Source of the DNA: Branchinecta lynchi
Lineage: Eukaryota > Arthropoda > Branchiopoda > Anostraca > Branchinectidae
Assembly: GCA_023053575.1 (NCBI GenBank)
Contig: JAKZAP010000004.1
Coordinates: forward strand, 3,701,572 to 3,765,571
Length of the DNA stretch: 64,000 bases
Direction of reading: 5' to 3'
Below, piece by piece: positions 22,258 to 33,859 of this stretch (within the stretch, counting starts at the first letter, position 1; each line of letters opens with the position of its first letter). A program made the position numbers and the translations under genes. The notes beneath the pieces were generated by a model. It did no database searches. It was not told where the DNA came from and worked only from the letters and a program-made list of their open reading frames with translations.

Positions 22258-22490
22258 TTTGCCATTTTGAATGTGTTATCCCATTTTCTTCCATACCGAA
22301 CATTACAGGATTTGTCTGCTTCTCTACTAGATTGTAAAGTTCTCGCTGGGCTGATTGAGTAGAAACAGCGGAAAGATCACCTACGGTGGCCGACTCAATC
22401 TTACCGGAAAATTCTTCCATCAATCCCACTTTAGCTTTTGATATTTCTTGCAAAGCTGCATCATTGTGTTGCGACAGCAACACGGTTTTG
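22217..22490 (-). pseudogene. Possible LINE ORF1-like end
   Basis: An open minus-strand frame of about 88 codons overlaps the endonuclease start and carries a predicted helical stretch (ALQEISKAKVGLMEEFSGK). Its position, upstream of and out of frame with the endonuclease, suggests the end of ORF1 of the same LINE. The element appears to stop at about 22,490, so only the end remains. Confidence 0.4.
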
Positions 22491-22504
22491 TCGTGTTTTT
22501 TTTT

Positions 22505-22835
22505 CCCTTATTTTCAGAAAGTGGTAAGGGGTCTAACCTGTGCGGTTTTTACGGAAAGCGTGAACCTTAGGCCGGATCGATGAATATGACATTATATTTT
22601 AGAAAGCTCCGTAGAACTCTTGCCTGGGGCCAAAAAGGATGGTTTTTGCTTGCAATTGAGCCACAGCCTACAGTGTGCGAACTAAAGTGAAGCTGTATAG
22701 CCTGTGTCAGAAAGGACTGACTGAAGTTATGCAGCCAAGCTTTCGTTTCATCAAACCATGTTTCTGCTTTCGATTGGAAAGCTCCGTTCTAGCAGGCAAG
22801 GAGACAAGCATCAGTTTTAAACTGAAAACTTTCGA
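22505..22835 (+). repeat. Low-copy repeat R6
   Basis: This 330-bp segment matches 47,650-48,000 in reverse complement with high similarity, including GGTAAGGGTCTAACC, TTAGGCCGGATYGATGAATA and AAGAGTTCTACGG-type blocks. It looks like a dispersed element of unknown class. No coding frame is shared by both copies. Confidence 0.6.
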
Positions 22836-22839
22836 TCGG

Positions 22840-23572
22840 GTTACCGGATCTTAATGAAACTTGACATCTTGAAAGAACTCATGTCTCAGGTGTTCCGTTT
22901 CAAGTGCGGACCGGATCCGATGAACTGGGGGGGGGGGGTGAAGGGGAGAACCGGAAGTCTTGTCATACGCACAGAGTGGAGCGATCAGGATGAAACTTGA
23001 TGAGAAGTATAGGCAGCATCAGTGACAGAATCGAACCGGATTCGGGTACCAAGGGGGGATGTAGGGGGATATCCGGAATTCCGGTGATCGTGAGTTAAGG
23101 TACTCCCAGATGTGATAGGACGATAAAACTTTGCTCGAGCATTAGAAACTTGACATCATTGGGTTAGACATCGTCACCTTCTCCGATCCGACCATTCCTT
23201 AAAGAACTAATCTTAACCGCAAAATACAAAAAATACTTTTAAGCAAAATTTACTTTTTCAAGATCTCCATGAGTACATGAACCTTTTTGCCTCAAGGGTT
23301 TTGCTTAGACATTGATTTTTAGCACCCTTGAAGTGTGCATCTTAACCGAAAAGTGAAAAAAAAACTTTTGACCATCACTTCCATCCTTAGGCCCAGCCTT
23401 GCTGGTTTTTGTTTTCCTTCATGTTTTCTTTTGCTTTATCTCTCCTATTTTTATATTTAAAGTGAAACCATAGGTTGAATTTTCAGCCCCCTTAATTTTT
23501 TCTTGTTGGGGTATTTCTTACTACATATGCTTGCAAGTGCCATATGAGCTTACAGCTCTTGTTTTTACTTGT
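22840..23572 (-). mobile_element. Fragments of tandem-core families F2 and F3
   Basis: 22,840-23,170 holds F2 core phrases on the minus strand (GGATCTTAATGAAACTTGA, GACCGGATCC, a 12-base G-run). 23,190-23,572 is an F3 copy on the minus strand. Its 5' end is the shared motif CAAGAGCTGTAAGCTCATAT next to GGCACTTGCAAG. Confidence 0.55.
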
Positions 23573-24582
23573 AAGCAAAAATCGACTGTTACACCATAAT
23601 CGTTTTCTGTGATAAGGGGCTTGTAACTTTTGCTAGTTGGTGTACCTATTAATCCTATTCTTTGTTTCTGGTGTATTTGAATTGAAAACAATTTTGTACT
23701 ATGTCTATCACGGGGAGATGGACTTGTAAGTAGGAATCAGTTGCTAGAAGGGGTTCATAAGGGGCTAGAAACTAGTGAAAATTGGTGCACATTTTATTTG
23801 ATATCTTTAAATCTGAGGGTAAGAAAATGAGTCTCCATGGTCTATCACTGCAACTTAGAATTAAGTCTTTGAGGGGTTGACAGCTTTAGTGGTAGGGTAA
23901 ACACTCAAACAAAGAATAGACGGAACCCAACTGTGAGACAAGTCAGGGACTAGTAACTAACAGTCGGCGATTACACCATAATCATCTTCCGGGCTTCCGA
24001 CTTTTCCTAGTATGTGTACCTATTTTGTTTCCGGTGTTTTTGAGGATAAGAAAAGTTTGGTTCATGTCGTCGTTCAAGAATTGGTTGCTAAGCATTGCCA
24101 TTTTCATGAGATGCTAGAATGGCCTATGGTGATGGTCTTTCACTGTAACCTAGAATCAAGTGTTAAAGCAACGCATACAACTGATAATGTAAAACAACGA
24201 TATATGTTACGCAATAATTAGTAGAGATATTGTGGTATTTTGAAATAAAAAGCTATGAATAGCTTTATAATGTCAACTATGCTATAAAAGATAATGTTCC
24301 AAGTTTCTACAAGTCACGATGTCTACGATTGAAAAGGATAAATTTCAACTGGCTGCAAAGACAATTTAGTCCCTACTTCCGATATTCTGTTTTTTTTTTG
24401 TTCAACGCTGAGGGATAACCATGTGATTACAGATTGTGTCATCAGTTCAGAAAAATATTCTTCATAGATTGGAACAAACCTTTTTGAAGACATCGATGTG
24501 TGACAAATGCAGCATTTAACCGTTAGCAAACCAACAAAGGTTACTGCAACACTTTATGTCGCCCAGGCAACGTAGGTCCAGT
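23573..24582 (-). mobile_element. Tandem-core family F4
   Basis: Minus orientation. The 5' end near 24,582 has CTACGTTGCCTGGGCGAC followed by GCAACA hairpin motifs. The body matches 38,385-39,240 over several hundred bp (ACAGAATATCGGAAG, TATCCTTTTCAATCGTAGAC). Towards 23,573 repeats of GTCGACTGTTA and AGGGGCTTGTAA phrases form a 160-bp-class core. Confidence 0.6.
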
Positions 24583-24820
24583 TCACTTTGCGTTCCATAT
24601 CGAGATTTGAACATTTCTCAGTGATCTCCGCTTCCAGCACCGATATTCTTTCAGCTAACTGAAATTTCAGTGTTAACTCCTCCTGCAAGTCCGTTTTAAA
24701 CAGTGCGAGAGATTCAGTCACAATTTTCCTAATGACCTCTAGTGTGGTTTGCATGTCCCTCTGCTTACAAATAGGGCAAAACCACTTTGAGCCTAAACGA
24801 CGATGATGAAGTTGTCTGTT

Positions 24821-26120
24821 TTTGGGATCCCAAAACGTAAGTGGAGGGATACCTATGACATCGCAAAAGTTGTCCGTCTGTCCGTCCGTCCGTCTGTCCG
24901 TCTGTCCGTCCGTCTGTAAGCACGATAACTCTCGAAGGGACTGAGATATTTTGATGAAACTTAGTGTGAGGGTTCGTTGGGTCGTCGGACCAGTCAAGTT
25001 CGTAGATGGGCTTTGTAGCTCTACATTTAGGGGTGGGGGAGGGGATTCAAATTAAGGGACAAACAAAATGTTTTGAAACAGCTAATGTGATAGTCGATTA
25101 TGGGGTAAGAAGACATGCTGAACACGATGGTGAAAATTATTTTGTCATCAGACAAGTAGTTCGCCCGGAATCCGGCCAAAACCGGAAAGTTTGTTGAAAA
25201 TAAAAGTTTTATTTGAAGTTGATTAGATGTTCGATTTAAGGGTATGAAGACATGCTGAAGACGATGGTGAAAATTATTTTCTCGACGGACAAGTATTTCG
25301 CCCGGAATCCGGCCAGAACCGGAAAGTTTGTTGAAAGTAAAAGTTTTATTTGAAATTGATTAAATGTTCGATTTGGGGGTAGGAAGACATGCTGAAGACG
25401 ATGGTGAAAACTATTTTCTCGACGGACAAGTATTTCGCCCGGAATCCGGCCCAAACTGGAAAGTTTGTTGAAAGTAAAAGTTTTATTTGGAGTTGATTAG
25501 ATGTTCGATTTAGGGCAAGAAGACATGCTGAACACTTATGTGAAAACAAGTTTCTACCCGGACATGTAGTTCGTCCGGAATCCGGCCAAAACCGGAAAAC
25601 TGTTGGAAGTCAAAGTTTTATTTCTAGTTGATTAGATAAGCGATTTAGGGGTAAGAAGAGATGCTGAGTCCCTGTATGACAATCATATTTTACCCGGAAA
25701 TATAGTTCGACCGGAATCCGGCTGGAATCGGAAAATTTGTTATAAGCTAAATTTCTATTTGAAGTTGATTAAATGTTCATTACTGGGGAAAGAAGATACC
25801 CTGATTTCGTGTTTGAGCTTTCTCTTTTCGCCGGACGAGTAGTTCTGGAGTTCGGCCGGAACCGGGAAATTGGCAGAAGTGGCAGGAAGTTTTCGTCAAA
25901 ACAGATATGACTTATAGGGGTAAACACACATGCTGAATCCAAATCTGAACTTGGTTTTCTCAGGTGATTAGCTATTTGGCCTTAATCTGTTTCTGAATTT
26001 TAATTGTAAAAATGTTCAAGGAGTCTGGCGAAGACTGGATCTGGCTGAGACAAGACCCAGTTGTCTGGATCAGATATTGAATTTTTGGGATCCCATTGAA
26101 ACCTTTGGTCTTGTTTTTTC
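24821..26120 (+). mobile_element. Full-length copy of tandem-core family F1 (pearl/DINE-like)
   Basis: The left end is TTTGGGATCCCAAAACGTAA and the right end TTGGGATCCCATTGAAACC plus CCTTTGGTCTTGTT. Near the left end is a CCGT/CTGT microsatellite (24,872-24,917). Inside, the phrase AAGAAGACATGCTGAA recurs at about 25,109, 25,245, 25,382, 25,519, 25,653, 25,790 and 25,925, giving seven units of 134-137 bp, most with CCGGAATCCGGCC. A microsatellite next to tandem cores is the organisation known for mollusc pearl and DINE-1/Helentron elements; membership is inferred. There are five other copies in the window. Confidence 0.8.
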
Positions 26121-26129
26121 AGGATTTTC

Positions 26130-27440
26130 TTGTTTGCTTAGGAAGTGTAACACTTTGCTAAGTTGTCTTTTACTTATGAACTGTGAAGGCACAAGATAAT
26201 ATATTATAATAAGAAATGTATGTATAATTGGTACAAACCTTGAACCTTGTGGGGCACTAGCCGATCGAGTTTTTGTTTAAGTTTTACCCCCCCCCCCCCC
26301 AAGCACTTCGACCCGCCCATGGATGCAGTTCCGGTATTACTTGAAATTCGATTATGCTGAACCCGTTTCTGGACTGTAAAATTGATACTTCAAACCTGTT
26401 CCAATAGACTACAATTTATGGTAATCAAGAATACAAACAAACGAAACTGTGCTAACCTTTCTTAAATATCGGTTGTTTGACGAGAATCAGGGAACAGAAA
26501 TTGCGTAAAAGAATATGTATACTTCATGTAACCTGTTTCTATTTTCGTCGGATTTATACTTCGTATGGGAGTTGGTTAAAACTAGATCCTTTTGAAACAA
26601 GTTATTGAATAGATCCGTCTATTTCGCTTTCTATCGCTCATATCAGTAATGTTCTCTGTAATGCACTGAACTCGCGATTTTCTAACTGACCGATCATAGC
26701 GGATTAAAGTAGCCTATGACTGGGGACGATACTGATTCGACGGCGTAAATACGTCACCAAAATAAGCTTGAAAACTGGAAATGATTTAAAAAGCTAAATG
26801 AAAGAAAATTGTGATCAGGCGATCAGGCATAAGCGTAAGATTCAATATGGCTTAAAGACTTGGTATCTAACGGAAAACATTTGTCGTTCAAGATATCCGA
26901 AGTTCAACAACAGGAACAGGATTCTATCGAATAAAAGCATGCAGAAACGGCATGCTCCAATAATTTTTTCTTTTCGTTCTAAAGGAAATTATTATATCGA
27001 CTGGATTAAAACTTGAGCGGTTTTGTGAAGAGCGAACATCTACCTCGGGACTGAAATAACAAACTAAAGAAAGCTCAATCAACTTAAATTTTGACTAAAA
27101 ATACAGCTTATTTTATTTCTTGGATTTTGACTCTGCTAAGAGATATTTATTTGATTCATCCTTGCCTGTAGCATAAGTGATCTTCAGAATATGCATCGAT
27201 GGCACTTTAAGGCAAAATCCCCCCCCGACGCGCAGAATTTGAATTCCAACAAAAGCGTGCATTTCAACGGTTTCATGAAGCAAGCTAAGGAAATGTTCAG
27301 TTCCAGGTTGGTAAGGTCACTTCTACCCACTATTTTGTGTGACCTCAAAAAGATTTATTTTTCGGCAATCACTTGCCATTTTAGTTGCTAAATATTTTAA
27401 GCATGGAGTTTGAAGCACTAGAGGTACCTTCCACAAATCT
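26130..27440. other. Stretch without supported gene
   Basis: A 14-base C-run lies at 26,287-26,300. An open plus frame at 26,798-27,016 (72 codons, very basic) has no recognisable domain. I see no supported gene in this stretch. Confidence 0.35.
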
Positions 27441-27449
27441 GAAAGAAAA

Positions 27450-27610
27450 AGTTACTTCGCTGAAAATCGATCAAAGGAATAGTTGAGCAACGAAGTCACG
27501 CATTATCATCCGGTCTTCAAGCCGATTTAAGTGAATAAGTGATGGGTAACTAGACTGTCTCATTTCAGACTTATTCGTTTAGACTTTAAGAAATAACAAT
27601 AAATCTGTTC
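27450..27610 (+). repeat. Low-copy repeat R9
   Basis: The segment matches 48,250-48,400 in reverse complement (GGTCTTCAAGCC, TTTAAGTGAAT, AGTGATGGGTA, CAACGAAGT). Its class is unknown. Confidence 0.5.
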
Positions 27611-27697
27611 TTAGCTAAAAGTTCCAGTCAAGCTTTCTTAAACTACTTCGGTACAAACGACAAATGAGTAATGACTTACAAGGTTCTAATCTAAGGT

Positions 27698-27946
27698 CTA
27701 ATGATGGTAATTTTTCCTAATGGCTGACATGCATGCTATCAAGAACAAATAAGCAGTAGAACCTCCGTTTTCTGACCATGCGACCATGTCGTATAGATTT
27801 CCAATGCCCTGCCGGATACAAACGAGTGGAGGGTAGGAGCTACGCTGTACATCACAATCTGTTACTTCTATCGCAGTAGAGCCACGGAGAAGAAAAGGCG
27901 AGAGCAAGCAGGCTGCAGAGTCATACACGCCTGTTACGGTCTTTTC
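27698..27946 (-). CDS. Possible exon, phase 1, downstream of gene B
   Basis: A minus-strand frame stays open for about 80 codons to a TAG at 27,698 and contains three spaced cysteines (AACLL, DCDVQ, LVCIR) and a tryptophan. A candidate acceptor, GTAACAG, at 27,935-27,941 would enter it in phase 1, which fits the phase-1 donor of the gene B exon at 30,284. The strand and order also fit. Against it: the upstream pyrimidine tract is weak, and no homologous exon was found for genes A or C. Confidence 0.3.
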   Translation of the reverse strand, partial: EKTVTGVYDSAACLLSPFLLRGSTAIEVTDCDVQRSSYPPLVCIRQGIGNLYDMVAWSENGGSTAYLFLIACMSAIRKNYHH

Positions 27947-27959
27947 CTTTCAATGCGTA

Positions 27960-29780
27960 TGGGTTAAGATGAAAGTAGACGGGAGTCATATCAAGTTCAG
28001 CAACTATCTTAGCTCTAGCTCTGCTCAATTTTTGTCCTGGCATCCATAGTCGGATGGACCAAAGATGGAGATTCTATGGGCTTATTTGTTCTTGACAGTA
28101 CTAATAAATTATTAGCAAGGTGGCCCTAAAATTCCAGGTGACTGCGGCCCTTCACAAAATTAAATTGGGCAATGCCATAACATTCCGACGTCCGGGATCC
28201 GATGGAATCCGTAGTTCAGCTGCGAGCAGAGCTGTTCCCGTCCGGTGAAGTTTCGGTGTCGTGGAATGATGTCAGAAAAAGCAAACTTACAAGAATATCT
28301 GAATATACCGTCGGATTTTCACAAGTAAGAAAATAAACATCAAGGCAAGAGTTAATTGTGTATTTCTTTGTATTATAAACTGAAATGCTATGGAAATTGA
28401 ACTGATAATGCAGTAGTGGGCGTATATGTAGTAAAGCTGACGGTTATAGTCGTTTTCGTAACCATATTTGGTCTTCCCTCTTCCTGGACACCTTCGAGAC
28501 GAAGCTGAAAAGGCTGCCATCTATGAAAAAAGGTTGAATTAGATAGTAATCCATCCCCCTATCCTAGAACAGCCAAAACAAACTCGGTCAGATGGCCGGG
28601 TATCTCAAGAATTTCACACATCTCGTGCGGTATTTCGGGTCAAATGTGGAAACAAAAGCAAAAGCTTTATAACAAACTGCTTAAAAATATGCATCTGCCA
28701 TCTCCAATGTGAAAACGAACTACATAACGATGGATTTTGTAATTGAAGGATTATGTTTAATTGTCGGAATTCATCTTCTAAATTTCCTTTCCGGACTCCC
28801 CATTTGGCTTTTGTAAAGTTGGATACATTTAACGTGTCCAAAATTTCTAGAATACCCCCCCCCCCCCCAACTCACAGTGCAGAGCAGAATCTCGTTCGAG
28901 CACATAAATACGTTATCAAGAGCATCTGATCTTACGCCATCAATTTCCAATCGCATTTCTGGGAAAATTTCGGTACCCCTCCGACCCCCTCCTCCCGGCG
29001 AGTTCAAATCCTACTGGGACGCCAGTGGGACCACCACCTTTACAATTTTATCCCAATCGCTCCAGTCGTTTGATTCCTAAACATGCCTCAACATTTCCGG
29101 ACAAAAGTCCAAAAAATTAAGCGGAACCAGTTGAGGCATAAAAGGACATAAGGTCTTCAAGTCAGAGTTGTTGGATGCAGAAGAAAAATATAGGGGATGT
29201 TTAGGAAATGAAAAAGAGTATGTTAGCTATCTCCTCATCATTTTCAGTGGATCGAAGAGGAAAATCACTGTCGGTTCCAACGCTCGATACTGCCGGACAT
29301 TCTTTTTTTTCTAGCTTTAGCTTCCGGACCCAATTTGACAAAAAACTGGGTCTTGAATTTGGAAACACTGTATGGAATTTAATGGCTAGCCTTAAAATCG
29401 GCCGTGGGACAACTTTCTAGGCTATAGCCTTCCGGGGCCGAGTTTGGATTGCTTACGTCATAGTTGAAAAAAGCTCAACTTAATTGAATAGAAATGATGA
29501 CAGTGCCGAAATCCTACCATTTCTGGTCCATGGCTGGTTGGATCTGGTCGTCGTTACCGAGCTATGGGACTAAATTTTTCAGCAAATTTTCGCAAGGGGG
29601 GAAACATTGGCGGGGGAGCCTTATCAGATACGAGCTTAACAAAATAGGACGTCAAAAATAAAGATGTGTTTTAAATCTCATACAAAATGTTTTCTGCTGT
29701 GTCTATACCCTGAACATTAGCGTACTACTGCTTCTATTTAAATAGAACATATTAGAGATAGTAGAATTAAGATAATAAGT
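27960..29780. other. Stretch without supported gene
   Basis: A C-run lies at 28,855-28,868. Segments near 28,870-29,000 have F2-like phrases (GGGAAAATTTCGG, CCCCTCC). Several short open frames show no domain. I see no gene here. Confidence 0.4.
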
Positions 29781-29965
29781 AGCGACTGATAGACAAAAAT
29801 GCTCCTCAGCCGGGATTTGAACCCAGGATCCTCTGCTTACAAAGCAGTCGCTCTACCAACCGAGCCACCGAGGGGCTTGTGAACAGAGTTCGCAAACCAC
29901 TACAATAGTCTGGTAGAAGCCAGACATAGGAACACTGATCCCGCCCGAAGGCAAGTGGAGTGATA
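29780..29965 (-). mobile_element. SINE-like unit with tRNA-Thr(UGU)-like sequence
   Basis: The tRNA-like part is 29,802-29,875: D arm TGGCTCGGTTGGTAGAGC, anticodon loop TTTGTAA giving TGT, and T arm GGGTTCAAATCCC. The acceptor stem CCCCTCG has the same mismatch as at 3.2 kb. The conserved flanks (CACTACAATAGTC, GATCCCGCCCGAAGGCAA on plus; TTTGTCTATCAG on the 3' side) match the 3.2-kb unit. Shared flanks with different anticodons argue for a repeat rather than two tRNA genes. Confidence 0.55.
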
Positions 29966-30283
29966 TTTTTGCTGGAAAATGAAAATTATGTTCCAACCCT
30001 GACGCCAAGAAGCCAAAATTCGCGAGGTCATGGTTGTAGTAACCGTGGTTACTACAGCCAAGGTAAGTAGGATGGGACACGCTCAATGAATTGTTAGCAG
30101 ACAGACTGAATAACTTTTGGTCCCAAGACATACCGAGGGGATAAGGGGTACTATTAAAGTTTGTCTTATCGCTGAACTTACCCTCAGCGAGACCCTCAGT
30201 CGGGGAATTGCCCGTTCTCGTACAAATCATTCAATGCAAACCCAGCAATCCCAGAGCAGCCCAGATAAATAAGAAGAACTTAC

Positions 30284-30532
30284 CAGCAGTACAGGCTAGC
30301 CTTCCTGTACAGTTTTTCACTGAGATTTCTTCATCAGAACCGCCAATACTGTTGTCATCGTGGACATCAAGGTCATTTTGTGAATTCGGGAGCGTTTGAT
30401 TATCCGCTGGTAGGCAGACGCAGTTAACATTACCAGTATTGCCTATTGATACTAGTTTTATGATGATAAGCAATGCTGCTGCAGTCCCCACGACCGACAA
30501 GAAGCCAATGAGTATATGTTTGTTTCTTTGAG
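30284..30532 (-). CDS. Gene B: transmembrane exon of type II membrane protein
   Basis: The 249-nt exon is entered after TCTTTTTCATCAAG and left at G|GTAAGTT; both boundaries are phase 1, as in gene A exon 3. It encodes a short polar start, a hydrophobic segment (ILIGFLSVVGTAAALLIII), then GNTGNVNCVC and, after an acidic linker with SDEEISV, NCTGRLACTAG. Conservation with gene A is strongest across the membrane segment and the two cysteine motifs, while the linker varies in length. The likely first coding exon is at 52,614-52,632, 22 kb upstream on the same strand; the cytoplasmic exon between them was not found. A second GTAAGT-like donor near 30,180 might end a further small exon. Confidence 0.6.
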
Positions 30533-31813
30533 CTTGATGAAAAAGACGAATGATAGACGTAAGTTAGACAGTATTTCTGACCATTGCAAGCGTATTTAAA
30601 ACAAGAGCTACGAACTCATATGGCACTTGTCACGAGTAGGTGGTGTGAGAAACGAGAAAGTAAATCTGAGCATTTTTTTCAGAAATTCCAGTACTGCTCC
30701 CCACCGTGCTCGGTTCCAGTCCCGCAACTCCCCCAAGCATGGCTGAATAGGTTGGGACACATGCTTTATATATATAGATCATCAGTTCTTACCACCCATA
30801 AAGTTTCATTTGAATCGAACCATTTGTTCGCAACCTACGGAAGTCAGTAATTTCCGGATTCCCCCTCCATGTACTGCCCGAAAAAATTGTCGGCTCCAGG
30901 TACGGAAGTCTTCCTAGGGCATTGTTTCGGGTCCTTAAGTCTATTTGGTCGGGTCACTAATATGCCTGTCAAGTTGTATCCTCCTTTCCAAATCTGGAAG
31001 TATGCTAACTCTCGATCACCGGAATTCCGGGAAAAACACTCCAAATCCCCCCCCCCAAAGAGCCCCGATATGGTCTAGTTCTGTCAAGAAAGTATCTAAT
31101 GCTTATGCTTATTCTACCCACCAAATTCCATCCAGATCCCTCGACGATAAGCGTTTCACAAAAATTCCGGTCCCCCTTCCAAATCCCCCCCCTAGTATCG
31201 GATCCGGTCCGGAGTTGGCATGGTACATCTGAGACAATAGCTCTCTCCACTTGCCAAGTTTCATTCAAATCCGATCGCCCGTTCAAATGTTGTACATGTC
31301 GCTAGATTCCGGATTCCCCATCCCTCCACACCCCCCACGCTGTTCGGATCGTTCAAACGACTATTTTCAATTCGGTCATTCGAATCCCTGATATTCCTGC
31401 CGAGTTCCATCATCCTAGTGCCTCGTGAAGTACTGTTCTTCCCACCAAGTTTCATCCCGATCCCTCCATTCTAAGCGTTTCCCAATATTTCCCCCCCCCC
31501 TTCAGCTCCCCCCAAAGTCATAGGATCCGGTCCGGATGTTAATGGAGTCGTCTGGTGCACGGGGTCTTTCCTAATATCAAGTTTCATTAAGATCCGATTT
31601 AAAAGTTACAAATTCCTCCATATTACGGATTCCCCCTCCCTTCACCCCTCCCCCAGATGCTCGGATCGGGAAAGTGACTATTTCCAACTTAATCATTTGG
31701 GGTCCCTTATATGCCTGCCAAGTTTCATCGTCCTAGCTTAAGTGGAAGTGCCCGAACTAGGAAAACCCGGACCGACCGACCGACGGACTGACAGAAATTG
31801 CGATCGCTATATG

Positions 31814-32455
31814 GGAACCCGTCACTACGTCCACCCGTCACTACGCCCACCCGTCACTTCGCCTAAGAATTCCGTCAGTTCGCCCACTTTTTCCGACAGT
31901 TCACCTAAACGTCAGTTCGCCCAATTTTTCCGACAGTTCGTCTACCCGTCACTACGCCTACCCGTCACTACGCCCACCCGTCACTACGCCCACCCGTCAC
32001 AACGCCCACCCGTCACAACGCCCACCCGTCACTACGCCCACCCGTCACAACGCCCACCCGTCACTACGCCCACCCGTCACTACGCCCACCCGTCACTACG
32101 TCCACCCGTCAGTTCGCCTACCGTCAGTTCGCCTAAAAATCCGTCAGTTCGCCCAACTTTTCCGACAGTTCGCCCACCCGTCATTTGGCCCAAATATCCG
32201 TCAGTTGACCCACCCGTCATTCCGCCTAAAAATCCGTCAGTTCACCCAACTTTTCCGACAGGTCGCTCACCCGTCATTTGGCCCAAATATCCGTCAGTTG
32301 ACCCACCCGTCATTCCGCCTAAAAATCCGTCAGTTCGCCCAACTTTTCCGACAGTTCGCCCAACCGTCATTTGGCCCAAATATTTCGTCAGTTGACCCAC
32401 CCGTTGTCAGTTCGCCCACTCGACTGTCAATTCGACAGTCGGCCCAGGGGAATAA
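31814..32455. repeat. Outer phrase array, left arm of FB1
   Basis: About 40 degenerate copies of a 15-16 bp phrase are present. Two alternating vocabularies (CACTACGCCCACCCGT and CAGTTCGCCCA plus spacers CTAAAAATCCGT or GGCCCAAATATCCGT) occupy different parts of the array. Because the phrases lack stop codons in several frames, long artificial open frames arise on both strands. Confidence 0.85.
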
Positions 32456-32684
32456 TCAGAAGGAGCGAACATTTTTTCGTTTAATTAGGGTCAATACGAA
32501 ATGGTGCGACTGTTCTGTTTACTTAAAGAAAGGAAAAAGATTTTGTTCACGTTGGTCCGATCAAATAGGTTGTAACAAACGCTGTTGCTTGATAAAGAGG
32601 TTTGCTAATTCTAACGGAAACTGAAAGGTTTTTACCACGATATGCGCAAACAGACTTATCAAGAGTTCAACATCCTAGGTAGAC

Positions 32685-33550
32685 TCGGAACTGATTTTTC
32701 GTCGTTTTTATCTTACTTTTCACTATATAATGATTACGTAAACATTGTCCCGAAGGTGGGAGGGGGGGGGGGGCTCATTCCCCCCCCCCCTCCCTGCCTT
32801 TTGCTATTTCATATCATTTATATTTTTGACCAGCACTTCGATCCTCTGACCCAGCCTAGCAAGTTTGGCACATCTTAACGGAAAAGGAAAAAAATACTTT
32901 TGACCATCACTTCCATCTAACCGAGCCTTGCAAGTGCCGTATGAGCTTCCAGTTCTTTTTACTCTTCGCAAAAGCAGTACTCGTGCTAAAATTAAACCGT
33001 GGAAGATATTTTGATGAGGATTTCGTTGCTTTAGGTTTCAGCCAGAGTGACTCAAAGGTAGTTCATCATGTACTCTTACCTTGACGATTTAACTAGAAGT
33101 GAATTTTGATGGTGCTTTCATTCTTCTAGATTCACTTCTGTTTTATTTGTCGTGGTAAAACTATAGAATCCCATCGTTGCCTAATATCTATCGGGGGACT
33201 AGGAAAAAACAAAACAGCAAAAAGACCCCGCAACACGCTTATGGCCACATGTCCGTACCAAGGCAATGTTCTTGACCTTCCGATTGACTGAAGTGGGAGA
33301 TGAGGAAAGTTTGTATAGAAAATCCTTCGATTATATTACTTTATAAAACTACAAAAGACTACAGTTAAGAGAATACACATTTTAAAATATATGGAGTATC
33401 TTTCAAATATGGAGACGTGCTTCAACAACTGGCTAGAAACATGTGGAGAAAACGCATGAAAAACACTTAAAATACTTTCGAAGTGTATACATTGTTAAAT
33501 TACATGGAGGAAGTACTTCGTCACAAATAAAACTCTTATTTACATAGACG
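32685..33550. other. FB1 interior without supported gene
   Basis: G- and C-runs stand back to back at 32,757-32,792 and can fold. An F3 fragment with the shared 5' motif follows at 32,860-32,960 (minus). The rest shows no coding signal. Confidence 0.4.
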
Positions 33551-33556
33551 TACAAA

Positions 33557-33689
33557 TCAAACAATGTTTATAACGGATATACGTCAGCTGCGATTCTACG
33601 TCAGCTGACGAGGACCCTTGCCAGGAAGGGCCGAAATATCGCTGATGAAAAATCGTAGCTGACGTATACCCGTTGTAAACATTGTTTGA
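33557..33689. mobile_element. 133-bp MITE
   Basis: The ends TCAAACAATGTTTATAACGG and CCGTTGTAAACATTGTTTGA form 40-bp inverted arms that continue through ATACGTCAGCT. The loop contains CCAGGAAGGGCCGAAAT; a similar GAAGGGCCGAAAT hairpin is at 48,540-48,575. Confidence 0.75.
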
Positions 33690-33859
33690 ATACATGTTTC
33701 AAAGTCAGCTTGGGCTCAAAGAAAATTTATAGACGGACAAATATGTAAGGAAGACTGAATATATGGAGAAAGTACTTCGTCGTAAAACAAAATTCGTCAG
33801 ATAATATGCATATAAACATAAACAATACTGAACTGAAAACTTTTACGCTACAAGGAACT

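Larger units (their letters stand above)
19257..22490 (-). mobile_element. CR1/Jockey-type LINE, 5' truncated, split by an insertion
   Basis: The element reads from about 22,490 down to a (TAA)n tail at 19,257-19,283. It contains an ORF1-like end, an endonuclease part, a polymerase linker, and reverse transcriptase parts in several frames. An 805-bp element is inserted in the endonuclease C-terminus at 20,967-21,771. Frameshifts and stops show it is dead. Confidence 0.85.

Noticed and set aside
24872..24917. CRISPR-like direct repeats or a promoter tract in CCGTCTGT repeats
   Set aside because: It is a simple tetranucleotide microsatellite and a standard part of the F1 element; no spacers.
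31742..32395. 217-codon open frame (Thr/Pro/His-rich) and the matching 198-, 156- and 142-codon frames at 37,496-38,096
   Set aside because: They run through the FB1 phrase arrays and are open on both strands and in several frames because the 15-16 bp phrase lacks stops. No start context, no composition of a real protein.
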